Source: CAZSCF01 sp964636505 (GTDB taxonomy: Bacteria > Patescibacteriota > Minisyncoccia > Moranbacterales > UBA2206). From it: a stretch of 64,000 nt of DNA. The DNA is taken from assembly GCA_964636505.1 (NCBI GenBank), contig CAZWRY010000004.1, positions 3,450 to 67,449 of the forward strand. Direction: 5' to 3'. The translations under genes and the position numbers were made by a program. The notes under the pieces were generated by a model. That model made no database searches, was not told the DNA's origin, and saw only the letters and a program-made list of their open reading frames with translations. The stretch's first letter is position 1. Each line of letters starts with the position of its first letter. Shown in pieces: positions 32,601 through 40,300 of this stretch.

Positions 32601-32683
32601 TAACCATGGTTCAGGATGGTATTCTGAAAGTTTTGGAAGGTGAAACATCTTTGGAGGAAGTAGAGAGAGTAACAGAACTTTAA
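29645..32683 (+). CDS. Tandem-duplicated type IV pilus assembly ATPase (two PilB/GspE motors in one chain)
   Basis: 1012 residues. An N-terminal MshEN/GspE-N-like domain (about 25-150) is followed by a full motor: DIHLEP about 192, Walker A GPTGSGKTTTLY about 315, Asp box ITIEDPIEYE, Walker B VGEIRDDETAE about 383, His box STIHTNSAIG, and a CPHC...CPKC zinc site from about 447. A linker leads to a second full motor: DIHIEP about 633, GPTGSGKTTTLY about 763, IGEIRDDETAQ about 831, STIHTNNAAG, and a reduced C-D-C...CEKC zinc site. Standard PilB is about 560 residues. Pilus extension is the expected role. No other pilus genes lie beside it. Ends at a good terminator. Confidence 0.93.
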   Translation: MVKVVKTNPAQATPTWQDKKTKQTQTVISKLRHKSEEEEASLFAAKLDLPYIDTNLIPVSNESVRTILEEDSKRFNVVAIQKDGKHVALASTDPTKKETADFIARMQKENRWEMKVFVISHYNLEKIQEKYKTISFADILSELSINLSDSELEKSGQYLKDLVALKEKIYTLSTTEILNVIMGGSYKLDASDIHLEPQEKDLRLRYRIDGVLHDVMTLPLEFHRSIVSRIKMMSGMKLNLRDIAQDGTFDIRMKEKKVAIRVSIIPGNFGESVVMRLLDPSSIQVALENLGIRGLAFEEINKKIHAPNGVILTTGPTGSGKTTTLYAIINKLNDPATKIITIEDPIEYEVKGVSQTQVEKSRGYDFAGGLRAIVRQDPDVILVGEIRDDETAEIAVQSALTGHLVLSTIHTNSAIGTIPRLIEMGIKPTLIPPSINCLIGQRLVRKLCPHCKEEYIPAKESLESLKKMLSIISPKAKVEIPKEITKLYRPKGCPKCNNLGYKGRIGIFEVLTINEEIEKIIIEMGSETDISLAALESGMITMLQDGILKSIEGITSIEEVKEVTGEGEYLQDLYEKLMSQTLGKGIWITPEAYQKARENISDFKKLQEVIDGSGVKEINKIIFAAATLLGTGDIHIEPGAENVHIRFRIDGILQTIVNIPLTDYPNLLGEIKILSNVKTEVRQGVVDSRFAIQFDEEIKDVKERSVDVRVSIILGGYGETVVMRLLSKATQELDVKKLGIRQQNLDKIIHEVSKPNGVFLNTGPTGSGKTTTLYSIINFVNKPEIKIITVEDPIEYQIEGILQTPVNDKEGYTFSTALRSLLRQNPDIMMIGEIRDDETAQIAVQSALTGHLVLSTIHTNNAAGAVQRMLNMGVSSSDIASSVNAFMAQRLVRKLCDCKKEVELTPEEKTKIEEVLKTISPKSGIEIPKIDRVWKPQGCEKCNHIGYKGRTTVSEVFVIDKDLQNLISQQAITSELNEKAVENGMITMVQDGILKVLEGETSLEEVERVTEL
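30794..30873 (+). repeat. Near-identical intragenic block, first PilB motor
   Basis: This 80-base Walker B/His-box block differs at only three positions from 32138-32217. The Walker A blocks 30583-30621 and 31927-31965 are identical over 39 bases, while the flanking sequence of the two halves is clearly diverged. Confidence 0.9.
32138..32217 (+). repeat. Near-identical intragenic block, second PilB motor
   Basis: Partner of 30794-30873. The pattern suggests gene conversion between the two halves of the same gene. Confidence 0.9.
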
Positions 32684-32708
32684 ATTAGTTGATAGTTTTT
32701 AGAATTAA

Positions 32709-32737
32709 AAAACATCCCAAAAGATTGGGATGTTTTT
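32709..32737 (+). terminator. Terminator after the double PilB gene
   Basis: Stem AACATCCCAA/TTGGGATGTT followed by T-rich sequence. Confidence 0.9.
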
Positions 32738-32758
32738 GTTATATGTTGTATGACAATA

Positions 32759-32903
32759 ATCTGTAGACAAATCCCAAGACTCGGAGCCCCGGGGAAGGAA
32801 CAGTGTCGAGGAGCAGTCCAGCCTAAACCAAACAGTCCGTATCTGGGCAAAAAAGTTCCCGAAATTGAGGATAAAAGATAGAGACCCCCAATTGCCTACA
32901 GTT
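32759..32903. ncRNA. Unassigned candidate structured RNA between pilB and ruvB
   Basis: The 320-bp gap between the pilB-like gene and ruvB has no ORF and is richer in G and C than other spacers here. Its ends pair (CTGTAGACAA at 32761-32770 with TTGCCTACAG at 32892-32901). Inside are CTCG/CGAG around a GGGGAAGGAACAG segment, GGAAC with GTTCC, and two CAGTCC copies. Length about 145 and a closed outer stem fit a structured RNA. The GGAAGGA part is only loosely like SRP RNA and the required SRP consensus is absent. Strand is not certain. The rest of the gap (32904-33006) is AT-rich leader of ruvB. Confidence 0.4.
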
Positions 32904-33006
32904 TACTGCTAATCATCAAAAAACTAGCGCTAAATGGCAGTATTTAAGATGACTTATTACATTAGCACAGCTTTCAAAAAATGTCAAGCCGTGTTAAACT
33001 GGGCTC

Positions 33007-34011
33007 ATGATAACAAATTCCAGCGAACAATTAGAAGATCTCAATTTGGATAACACTCTGCGTCCACAAAATTTCACTGAATATATCGGCCAAGAGAAAG
33101 TCAAAACAAATTTAGACATTCTTCTGAAAGCGGCCCAAAAAAGAAAAGATCCGGTAGAACATATTTTGCTTTACGGTCCAGCCGGACTCGGCAAAACGAC
33201 TTTGGCTAATATTATTGCCAAAGAAATGGGTGTTAATATTAAAACTACTTCCGGACCAGCCATTGAAAGAGTGGGAGATTTTGGTTCCATTCTTACCAAC
33301 CTGCAAGATGGGGACATCTTATTTATTGATGAAATACATCGTCTCAACAAATTAATTGAAGAAGTTCTTTATCCGGCCATGGAAGATTACAAGCTGGATA
33401 TCATAATTGGCAAAGGCCCTTCAGCCAGGACTATTCAGCTTGATTTGCCAAAGTTTACCCTCATCGGAGCTACCACAAAATTAGGCTCTCTCTCTAATCC
33501 CTTACGCAATCGTTTTGGCGCTACTTACCGCCTGGATTTTTATAAAAATGCAGACATAAAAAAAATATTAGAACGTTCCAGCCGAATTTTAAATGTCCAG
33601 ATTGAAGAAACCGGACTTGAAAAAATTGCCAGTTGCGCTCGTTTCACCCCTCGTGTCGCTAATAGACTTTTGAAACGTGTACGTGATTTTTCCGAAATAA
33701 AAAACTGTCTGTCCATTGACAGCGCTGTAGCAGGTGATGCTCTTAAAATGATTGATATTGACCATGTAGGCCTTGAAGATGTTGACAGGCAGATCCTTAG
33801 GACTATTATTGAGAAATTTGACGGAGGCCCCGTTGGATTGGGTACCTTGGCCGCAGCTACCTCAGAAGAAATCAAAACCATTGAAGATGTCTATGAGCCT
33901 TACTTGATCCAAATTGGATTTCTAGCCAGAACCCCGCGCGGCAGAATTGTTACCAAAAGTGGCTATGAACACTTAAATATCCCCTATCCAAACCAAGGAA
34001 GTTTGCTATAA
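33007..34011 (+). CDS. ruvB: Holliday junction helicase motor RuvB
   Basis: AAA+ motor of RuvAB branch migration. 334 residues: LRPQNFTEYIGQEKVKTNLD, Walker A LLYGPAGLGKTTLANI (about 54-69), and Walker B ILFIDEIHRLNK. Sensor regions follow (LIGATTKLGSLSNPLRNRFG), then the C-terminal winged helix (PRGRIVTKSGYEHL). Complete and normal in length. It starts a plus-strand run that continues with small membrane proteins. Confidence 0.97.
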   Translation: MITNSSEQLEDLNLDNTLRPQNFTEYIGQEKVKTNLDILLKAAQKRKDPVEHILLYGPAGLGKTTLANIIAKEMGVNIKTTSGPAIERVGDFGSILTNLQDGDILFIDEIHRLNKLIEEVLYPAMEDYKLDIIIGKGPSARTIQLDLPKFTLIGATTKLGSLSNPLRNRFGATYRLDFYKNADIKKILERSSRILNVQIEETGLEKIASCARFTPRVANRLLKRVRDFSEIKNCLSIDSAVAGDALKMIDIDHVGLEDVDRQILRTIIEKFDGGPVGLGTLAAATSEEIKTIEDVYEPYLIQIGFLARTPRGRIVTKSGYEHLNIPYPNQGSLL

Positions 34012-34042
34012 TTAAAGAAAACAATTTTAAAAAATAAAACTT

Positions 34043-34267
34043 ATGGTTTCCTTAGCCATCTTAGCCTTGTATGCAATTATTGTTTTTGTTTATATTATCT
34101 TGTCTTTTTTTATCGTGTATCACCTAGCTAACTTTTCCGTAAAGTCTTCTATTACCACGGTTATCCTGTTTTTTTTCGTTGCCATCTCAAGCGGATTATT
34201 AATCATCAATGCCGCTTTGTTTTTTTCTGTTGACTGGACATATCTTTTATCAAATTTTTTATCTTAA
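34043..34267 (+). CDS. Small two-TM membrane protein
   Basis: 74 residues, almost entirely two hydrophobic helices (LAILALYAIIVFVYIILSFF and TTVILFFFVAISSGLLIINA). The short spacing to the next gene (9 bp) suggests cotranscription with the PH-domain protein. Not recognised beyond its topology. Confidence 0.65.
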   Translation: MVSLAILALYAIIVFVYIILSFFIVYHLANFSVKSSITTVILFFFVAISSGLLIINAALFFSVDWTYLLSNFLS

Positions 34268-34276
34268 TTCAACAAA

Positions 34277-34858
34277 ATGAAACTGAGAAATCTTTTTGCC
34301 TATTGCTTTAGAGGACAAGAACACGGTGAGCCTATTTTAGCCATCCTAAGACGCCACTGGTTCAATGTTTTAATTCAATTTGTACCTATTATTTTCTTAG
34401 CTGCGGTTTTGTTTGCCGGTCTATTTTATTTACCGGACATTTTTAACCTTTCCAACAATCAAGTTTTTCAAGATTTCTTTTATTTTTTAGAGAGTCTTTT
34501 GGCAATGTTTGTTTGTGTTTTATCTTTCTTGGTTTGGGTTGATTTTTATTTGGACACCTGGATAGTCACCGACAGAAGAATCATCAATATTGAACAAAAG
34601 GGTCTTTTTTCAAGAGTTAACAGTGAATTGGCCCTGGATAAGATCCAAGATGTTACCACAGATGTAACCGGTTTTTTTCCTACTCTTTTTAATTACGGCG
34701 ATGTGTTTGTACAAACGGCCGCCGAGAAAGAGCGATTTGTTTTTCGCAAGGTTCCCAATCCCTACAAAGTAAAGGATTTGCTGATGAAATTGCAAAAAGA
34801 AAAAGAGCATGAAAAAACCCAGAAATTTGAACACATGCTTCATGAGCAATTAGGTTAA
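34277..34858 (+). CDS. bPH2-type (YdbS-like) PH-domain membrane protein
   Basis: 193 residues. Two TM helices (LIQFVPIIFLAAVLFAGLFY and FLESLLAMFVCVLSFLVWVD) are followed by a bacterial PH domain: TWIVTDRRIINIEQKGLFSR, NSELALDKIQDVTTDVTG, and PTLFNYGDVFVQTA. This YdbS-like arrangement is frequent in CPR genomes. Role unknown, probably membrane scaffolding. Confidence 0.85.
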   Translation: MKLRNLFAYCFRGQEHGEPILAILRRHWFNVLIQFVPIIFLAAVLFAGLFYLPDIFNLSNNQVFQDFFYFLESLLAMFVCVLSFLVWVDFYLDTWIVTDRRIINIEQKGLFSRVNSELALDKIQDVTTDVTGFFPTLFNYGDVFVQTAAEKERFVFRKVPNPYKVKDLLMKLQKEKEHEKTQKFEHMLHEQLG

Positions 34859-34880
34859 ATTTTAAATATTCCACAGAACT

Positions 34881-36560
34881 TTGGAAATAAGGAGGGCCCC
34901 AAAAAGCAAAACTAAAAAATTGTTTCTTTTTTTGGCATTGCCAATTTTTTTGACGGTGTTTTTTGTTACTGATAAAAAAGTTTTGGCAACTGAACATTCT
35001 GTAATTATAACTAAAGTTTTATACAACCCGGCCGGAAGCGACAATAAAACTGATCCCGAGTCTTTTGAGAGCATTGTTTTAAAAAATACTTCCAGCAACA
35101 GCGTTGACATAAGCACTTGGGAAATAAGACTGGGCACCTATTTTTCTCTTTCAAAAATAATCACGCCGGTTCCGGCCGGGAAAACCTTAACTATTTATTT
35201 AGGAACAGGATCTGACAGCAATTTGGACTTTACAGAAACAACGGAAGCCGCTCTGTTCGTAAATAAAAGTGGCAGCCAATTAGGAGACAAAAAAGGCGAA
35301 ATTTCACTCTACAAAAGCCCTTCGCACACCAAAGATATGTTAGTGGACTATGTTGCCTATGGAAACAAAAGCACTTCTACAAACTACGAGCAAGCCTTGC
35401 TGGCCAAGCTTTGGGCGATTGATGATTTCGCCCCCTTGGTGGAAGAAGATTGTTTCATTGAATTGGAGGAAAAAATAAAAAATAACTCTTCTGACTGGAA
35501 ATCCAATTGCCCAGAGAAAAAAGAAGAAGAATCCGGGCCTATTAAGATTTCTTTGGATGATAAAATATACGAAAACATTTTTGCAGATTTTAAAATTTCA
35601 GGCCTTAGCCAAAGCGCTAAGGTTGTTTGGACATTTGGAGATAACCATAAAAGTTATAAGCAAAAAACACGACACAAGTACAACACAGCTGGAACCTATG
35701 CCGCCAGCGTTAAATATCCCAGCGGCAACCAAGAAGTAATTGAAAATTTCACCGTCATTGTTAAAAAAATTCCTCATCCGGAAGTAAAAATCATCTCCAT
35801 TAATGCCAATCCCGCCGGAAAAGACGCGGACAATGAAACCATTATCTTGCAAAACAAATCCAAAAAGAAAGTTAATTTAAAGGGCTGGAGCATTGCTACT
35901 GGATGGAAAAAACTAGTCAACCACTCAATTACCAAAGATTTTGAAATAAAAAAAGGCAAAGAAAAAGAAATTACTCGAGAATTTTCCCTCTTTACACTAA
36001 ACAACAAAAAGTCTGAAGTGGAACTGCGCTATCCCGACGGCAAGATAGCGGACAGCATAAAGTATAATAAGAAAAAAGAAACCGTTATTGAAGGAGAGAT
36101 TTATCAAAAAGAAAAAGGTAAAAAATGGAAATGGGTTGCGCCTCCAAAAACGGCTTCCTTAGCTAAAAATACTGTCATAGATAAAAAAGATACTGAAAAT
36201 ATTAGTCTTCCGGAAAACAAATCCCTTCCTTTTAACTTACCTCAAGAAATAAAGATTGAACCAGAAATAGACACAAAAGAAAACCAAAAAACTTCTAAAG
36301 AATTGCTCGGACACTTCTCCCCAAGAAAAAACCAAAAGCAAAACATTGAAAAGCAACTTTTGAGCTTTAATGATTCTAAGGCTAATCCAAAATTTACCCA
36401 AAAATTAAAGTCCTGGGAACAAGGCTTTGTTTTTGGCACTTCAATAACAAAAAATGCTCGCCCAAAAAACGATGAAGCTTTTCCAGAACACATTCTAAAG
36501 AGCTATTTTTACAAAATAAATTTATATTTAAACGAATTTATCTTAAAACTTCAGAATTAA
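34881..36560 (+). CDS. Exported protein with two lamin-tail domains and a PKD-like domain
   Basis: About 545-559 residues. After a hydrophobic signal or anchor (LFLFLALPIFLTVFFV) comes a lamin-tail (LTD) domain: ITKVLYNPAGSDNKTDPESF, then SVDISTWEIR. A PKD-like segment follows (SAKVVWTFGDNHKSYKQKTR, then HKYNTAGTYAASV). A second LTD is next: ISINANPAGKDADNETIILQ, then KKVNLKGWSIATG. The Lys/Glu-rich tail ends without an anchor. There is no ATG. TTG 34881 or TTG 34920 are the candidates, while a clear AAGGAGGG at 34889-34896 fits neither well. It is a likely surface or DNA-contacting protein, from LTD occurrence in secreted proteins. The 3' end overlaps the convergent UbiA gene by 18 bp. Confidence 0.8.
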   Translation: MEIRRAPKSKTKKLFLFLALPIFLTVFFVTDKKVLATEHSVIITKVLYNPAGSDNKTDPESFESIVLKNTSSNSVDISTWEIRLGTYFSLSKIITPVPAGKTLTIYLGTGSDSNLDFTETTEAALFVNKSGSQLGDKKGEISLYKSPSHTKDMLVDYVAYGNKSTSTNYEQALLAKLWAIDDFAPLVEEDCFIELEEKIKNNSSDWKSNCPEKKEEESGPIKISLDDKIYENIFADFKISGLSQSAKVVWTFGDNHKSYKQKTRHKYNTAGTYAASVKYPSGNQEVIENFTVIVKKIPHPEVKIISINANPAGKDADNETIILQNKSKKKVNLKGWSIATGWKKLVNHSITKDFEIKKGKEKEITREFSLFTLNNKKSEVELRYPDGKIADSIKYNKKKETVIEGEIYQKEKGKKWKWVAPPKTASLAKNTVIDKKDTENISLPENKSLPFNLPQEIKIEPEIDTKENQKTSKELLGHFSPRKNQKQNIEKQLLSFNDSKANPKFTQKLKSWEQGFVFGTSITKNARPKNDEAFPEHILKSYFYKINLYLNEFILKLQN

Positions 36561-38123
36561 AACAAAAAGAACTATTAAACTGGCCAAATAAACCGCAAAA
36601 ATCGGCCATTCTTGATATTTTTTTCTGTTCACAAAATAAAATTGAATTAGTCCTAAAAAAACCGAAAGCCAAAAAATAATCTGATTTCCAATCAAAAGTC
36701 CGGCAAAAACATAGGCCATTAAAAAGCCGCCTCCGATTAAAAGCTTTCCTCTCGCCAAACCCATCAGTACCGGTAAGGTTTTAATTTTTTCTTTTTTATC
36801 GCCCTCATAGTCTTTTATGTCAATAAAGTTGATAGCCAGAAGACAACTGAATAAAAATAATCCGCCCAACAAGAAAAAGTTATCAAATTTTTCTCCGAAG
36901 TCCTGAACAAACTTTAAAAAATATAAAATATTAAGGTTATTTAGACCATTGAAACCGAGAATGATCAGGGCCCACGAGTTTATTAAAATAGGCAATTTAG
37001 AAAGAAATGGAATTCTCTTTAAGCGCAGTGGAGGCATAGAATAAAGAAAGTAATTTCCTATGCAAAACAATATTAAAAAGAAAACCTTAAAATTCACTGC
37101 CAATGCATAAGCCAAGGCTAGACACAAGAAAATCCAAGCCAGTTTTTTATAATCACTCAAGGAAATTACTGAACTTACCAATGGCCTGTCCTTGTTGCAA
37201 ATTTTATCAATTTCAATGTCCGCCATGTTGTTCGTTATGGCGGAAAAAATTCCGGCAAAGAGAATGCTGATGAAAATAAACGGAATATAGAAAATATTTT
37301 CTTCACTTATAATCGGCTGGTTTTTTATTTCCAAAACCCAAATGAAGCCCAAAACAAACATCAGCCAAAAATGCAATAGCCTCATGAGTCTGATGTCTTT
37401 GACCATACTCCAAAAAAAGGCCTTATTTCCAAGAAAAGCCAGGATGATTAGCCAGAGAAAACCCAAAAGCAGATAAAAATTATTAAAAAGAGTTTCCGAA
37501 TACTTAAAAGGCAAATTAAGCCAATCAAAAAATATTTTCATAAAGTAAGGACTGAGTGCGTATAAAAAAATTATCGTATAAATCAAAATGGTTCCAAAAA
37601 TAATTTTAAACCAGCTTAGTCCTTTAACATAAAAATATATTGCGATTCCGACAAGGACCAGGAAAATTTCTATTTTTAATCCGGGTGAAACCCCAAACTC
37701 TTGAAATTTACCAAAAAAGGTAACAAACCTTTCAATAAGCGTTCCGAAGCTGCCATGATATTCAGGCATTAAATAGGTAATATGGTTTCCCTTCCCTCCT
37801 GTAATAATCAAATCTATAATCGGTCCCACAATTAAGACCACAAAACTAGAAAAAACCAGTTTAAATAAGGCTGAGATTCTTTCTTTGGTTAAAAAATAAA
37901 AAACAGTTACAAGGGTTAGCCCCAATATAGTATAAGACAAATAAAAATGCAGCAGCATTGATTCTTTAATCCAGGTGTTGTTGGAAAAAAACTCTATAAA
38001 ATTTCTAAGCGTAACTGCTGCTAAAAAAGTAAAAAGAGCGTACCAAATCGGCAGTCTCGGATCTTCTAGTGCGCTAATGATTTTTTTGGCTAAAAATAGC
38101 CCCTTTTCAATAATTTTTTTCAT
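36543..38123 (-). CDS. UbiA-family prenyltransferase with extra N-terminal membrane domain
   Basis: 526 residues. The C-terminal about 270 are a UbiA prenyltransferase with both Asp-rich motifs: NNMADIEIDKICNKDRPLVS (about 297-316) and INFIDIKDYEGDKKEKIKTL (about 428-447). Such enzymes join an isoprenyl diphosphate to an aromatic or sugar acceptor. The N-terminal about 250 residues add six or so TM helices and are not recognised. Ordinary UbiA proteins are about 290 residues. No ubiquinone or menaquinone genes lie nearby, so the acceptor is unknown. Confidence 0.85.
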   Translation of the reverse strand: MKKIIEKGLFLAKKIISALEDPRLPIWYALFTFLAAVTLRNFIEFFSNNTWIKESMLLHFYLSYTILGLTLVTVFYFLTKERISALFKLVFSSFVVLIVGPIIDLIITGGKGNHITYLMPEYHGSFGTLIERFVTFFGKFQEFGVSPGLKIEIFLVLVGIAIYFYVKGLSWFKIIFGTILIYTIIFLYALSPYFMKIFFDWLNLPFKYSETLFNNFYLLLGFLWLIILAFLGNKAFFWSMVKDIRLMRLLHFWLMFVLGFIWVLEIKNQPIISEENIFYIPFIFISILFAGIFSAITNNMADIEIDKICNKDRPLVSSVISLSDYKKLAWIFLCLALAYALAVNFKVFFLILFCIGNYFLYSMPPLRLKRIPFLSKLPILINSWALIILGFNGLNNLNILYFLKFVQDFGEKFDNFFLLGGLFLFSCLLAINFIDIKDYEGDKKEKIKTLPVLMGLARGKLLIGGGFLMAYVFAGLLIGNQIIFWLSVFLGLIQFYFVNRKKYQEWPIFAVYLASLIVLFVLILKF

Positions 38124-38277
38124 AGTCTTTAATCCTTTTAACTGAATTTTACCTACAACAATCCTATATTAAAAAAGAGTCTTTGTAAAACCTTTCTAAA
38201 TAACCAAATAAAAAAATAATTGAAAATAAAGATTTAAGATGCTAGACTTTAATCATAAGCATTTTTATTTTAATTTT

Positions 38278-38991
38278 ATGTCAGGACACAGCCATTGGGC
38301 GGGAATTAAGCACAGAAAAGGACTTAATGACGCTAAAAAAGCGCAGATTTTTACTAAACACGGGAAATTGATTACTATTGCGGCCAAAACAGGCGGCGGA
38401 AAACCGGAAAGCAATTTTCAATTGCGCCTAGCTATTGAAAGAGCCAGAGCAGAAAATATGCCCAAGGATAAAATAGAAAAAGCCATTCAGCGCGGTACAG
38501 GCGAACTTAAAGGACAAGCTGAAATTCAAGAAGTTATATATGAAGCTTATGGTCCAGGACAAGTTGCCATGATGATTAAGGCCGCCACAGATAACAAAAA
38601 TAGAACTTTGGGAGAAATTCGCACCTTGCTTACAAAAAACGGCGGGAAAATGGTAGCCGAAGGGGCCATCGGATTTCTCTTTAGGCAAGTTGGTGAAATT
38701 GTAGTTGAAATAAAAAACAATTCAGATGTTCTTGAAATGTTGGCCATTGAAGCCGGAGCCGAAGATACAGAAATAACTGATAAGTTTTTAAATATCTTCA
38801 CGAAAGTTTCTGATTTGCAAAAAGTCAAAGAGGTCTTGGAAAAAGAAGGATTGAGAATTGAAAATGCAAGCTTAGCCTATGTTCCTTTGCAAAAAACTAC
38901 TTTGAACGAAAAGAGCAAAGAAGCTTACGAAAAACTTCTGGAAATTCTTGATGATCAAGAAGATGTAGAAATTATTTACGACAACCTTTAG
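38278..38991 (+). CDS. yebC: YebC/PmpR family regulator
   Basis: 237 residues from ATG 38278 (MSGHSHWAGIKHRKGLNDAK), the universal start of this family. The upstream 13 codons in phase are not conserved. Other family blocks are RAENMPKDKIEKAIQRGTGE, YEAYGPGQVAMMIKAATDNK and GAIGFLFRQVG. YebC proteins act as transcription regulators, or in some bacteria as translation factors at proline stretches. ruvC follows closely, a common pairing. Confidence 0.96.
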   Translation: MSGHSHWAGIKHRKGLNDAKKAQIFTKHGKLITIAAKTGGGKPESNFQLRLAIERARAENMPKDKIEKAIQRGTGELKGQAEIQEVIYEAYGPGQVAMMIKAATDNKNRTLGEIRTLLTKNGGKMVAEGAIGFLFRQVGEIVVEIKNNSDVLEMLAIEAGAEDTEITDKFLNIFTKVSDLQKVKEVLEKEGLRIENASLAYVPLQKTTLNEKSKEAYEKLLEILDDQEDVEIIYDNL

Positions 38992-39059
38992 TTATCCTGA
39001 ACAAATCTAAGCTCTTAATTTTTTAATGTTTTAAACATTAGAAATTTAAGCATTAAAAA

Positions 39060-39602
39060 TTGATTAAAAACTTAAAATTAAAAATTAAAAATTCTCCCGG
39101 AACTCTCCGGGTTTTAGGAGTGGATCCCGGCACCGCCACGACTGGCTGGGCCGTTCTTGAAGAAAAAAATGGAAGAGTACTTCCCGTGGCCTTTGGACAC
39201 ATCGCTACGCCCAAGGAAAATAAAGAGGAAGTCAGACTTCTTGAAATTTCAGACGACTTGCAAAGCATAATCGAAAAATACTGCCCCCAAGAGGCGGCTA
39301 TAGAACAGCTTTTTTTCTTCAAGAACAAGAAAACAATCATCCAGGTCGGCCAGGCGCGCGGAGCTGTTCTCTTGACGCTTGAGCAAAAAAATGTTACTAT
39401 CTTCAATTACACCCCTCTCCAGGTTAAGCAAGCTCTCACAGGATATGGCCGAGCAGAAAAGAAACAAATGCAATTAATGGTAAAGAATATTTTAAAGCTA
39501 AAATCCGTTCCTAAGCCGGATGATGTGGCAGATGCCATTGCTATTGCCCTCTGCCATCTCAATAGCCGCAGAATTAATTCTCTGGAAAAAACTGCTTATT
39601 AA
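39060..39602 (+). CDS. ruvC: Holliday junction resolvase RuvC
   Basis: Cuts Holliday junctions. The core has RVLGVDPGTATTGWAV with the first catalytic Asp, AIEQLFFFKNKKTI with the catalytic Glu, LTGYGRAEKKQMQLMV, and PDDVADAIAIALCH with the last acidic residues. The start is a TTG (39060), preceded in phase by no ATG. The first about 13 residues (IKNLKLKIKNSPGTL) come from an AT-rich tandem repeat and extend the usual N-terminus. It lies 68 bp after yebC. Confidence 0.93.
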   Translation: MIKNLKLKIKNSPGTLRVLGVDPGTATTGWAVLEEKNGRVLPVAFGHIATPKENKEEVRLLEISDDLQSIIEKYCPQEAAIEQLFFFKNKKTIIQVGQARGAVLLTLEQKNVTIFNYTPLQVKQALTGYGRAEKKQMQLMVKNILKLKSVPKPDDVADAIAIALCHLNSRRINSLEKTAY

Positions 39603-39625
39603 TTTAGTTTAAAAAAAATAAATTT

Positions 39626-40279
39626 ATGGAAAACATAAGCCCTTTAGTTGATCTTTTCATAAGACAAGGTGTTCCCCTGGAAACCGTTGTTTTAATTTTA
39701 ATGTTTCCAATTATCGCAACTTTAATTGTTTTCTTTCGCCAAGTTTTAGGCATTAAAGCTTTTGGCATCTATACACCTTTAATCATCACTTTTGCTTTTT
39801 TGGCGGCTCATGATTTGCGCTATGGAATTGCCATTTTTATTTCGGTAATTCTTGTTGGCATGGTTACGCGTTTTTTACTTAAGCCCTTGCGCCTCCTTTA
39901 CTTGCCGCGCGTAGCTATCATGCTCTCGGTTGTTGCTGCGGTCATGTTGGTCTTTTTGGCTTTTAGCGGTAGCCTGCGCAGAACAGGACTTGCCGCCGTT
40001 TCCATTTTCCCAATTTTAATTATGATAACTTTGGTAGAAAAATTTATCACCATCCAAATTGAAAAAGGCAACAAGGCCGCTGTGGTTCTGGCCATTGAAA
40101 CCTTGTTCATTTCCATTATTGGTTATTTTGTTGCCAGTTGGAATTTTTTAATTCAATTTTTAGTTTCTTATCCCTGGATCGTTCTTCTTTTTCTTCCTAT
40201 TAATATTGTTTTGGGGAAATGGACGGGACTTAGGCTTTCTGAATATTTTCGCTTCAAAGAAGTGATGAAAAAATTATAA
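39626..40279 (+). CDS. 7TM membrane protein of the transglutaminase-associated (PF14402-like) type
   Basis: 217 residues with seven predicted helices, starting ENISPLVDLFIRQGVPLETV. IATLIVFFRQVLGIKAFGIY followed by TPLIITFAFL is the recognisable family pattern. In Proteobacteria this 7TM region is fused to an inactive transglutaminase domain and lies beside a RimK-like ligase and a RimB-like protease. Here the soluble domain is missing but the next gene is exactly that ligase-protease pair. It is the first gene of the ATP-grasp cluster, 23 bp after ruvC. Confidence 0.8.
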   Translation: MENISPLVDLFIRQGVPLETVVLILMFPIIATLIVFFRQVLGIKAFGIYTPLIITFAFLAAHDLRYGIAIFISVILVGMVTRFLLKPLRLLYLPRVAIMLSVVAAVMLVFLAFSGSLRRTGLAAVSIFPILIMITLVEKFITIQIEKGNKAAVVLAIETLFISIIGYFVASWNFLIQFLVSYPWIVLLFLPINIVLGKWTGLRLSEYFRFKEVMKKL

Positions 40280-40300
40280 CTTTTCTCTTAATTTATCGCT

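Noticed and set aside
32759..32903. SRP (4.5S) RNA gene
   Set aside because: A GGAAGGAACAG stretch is similar, but the required GGUCAGG...GGAAGCAGCC loop consensus is absent.
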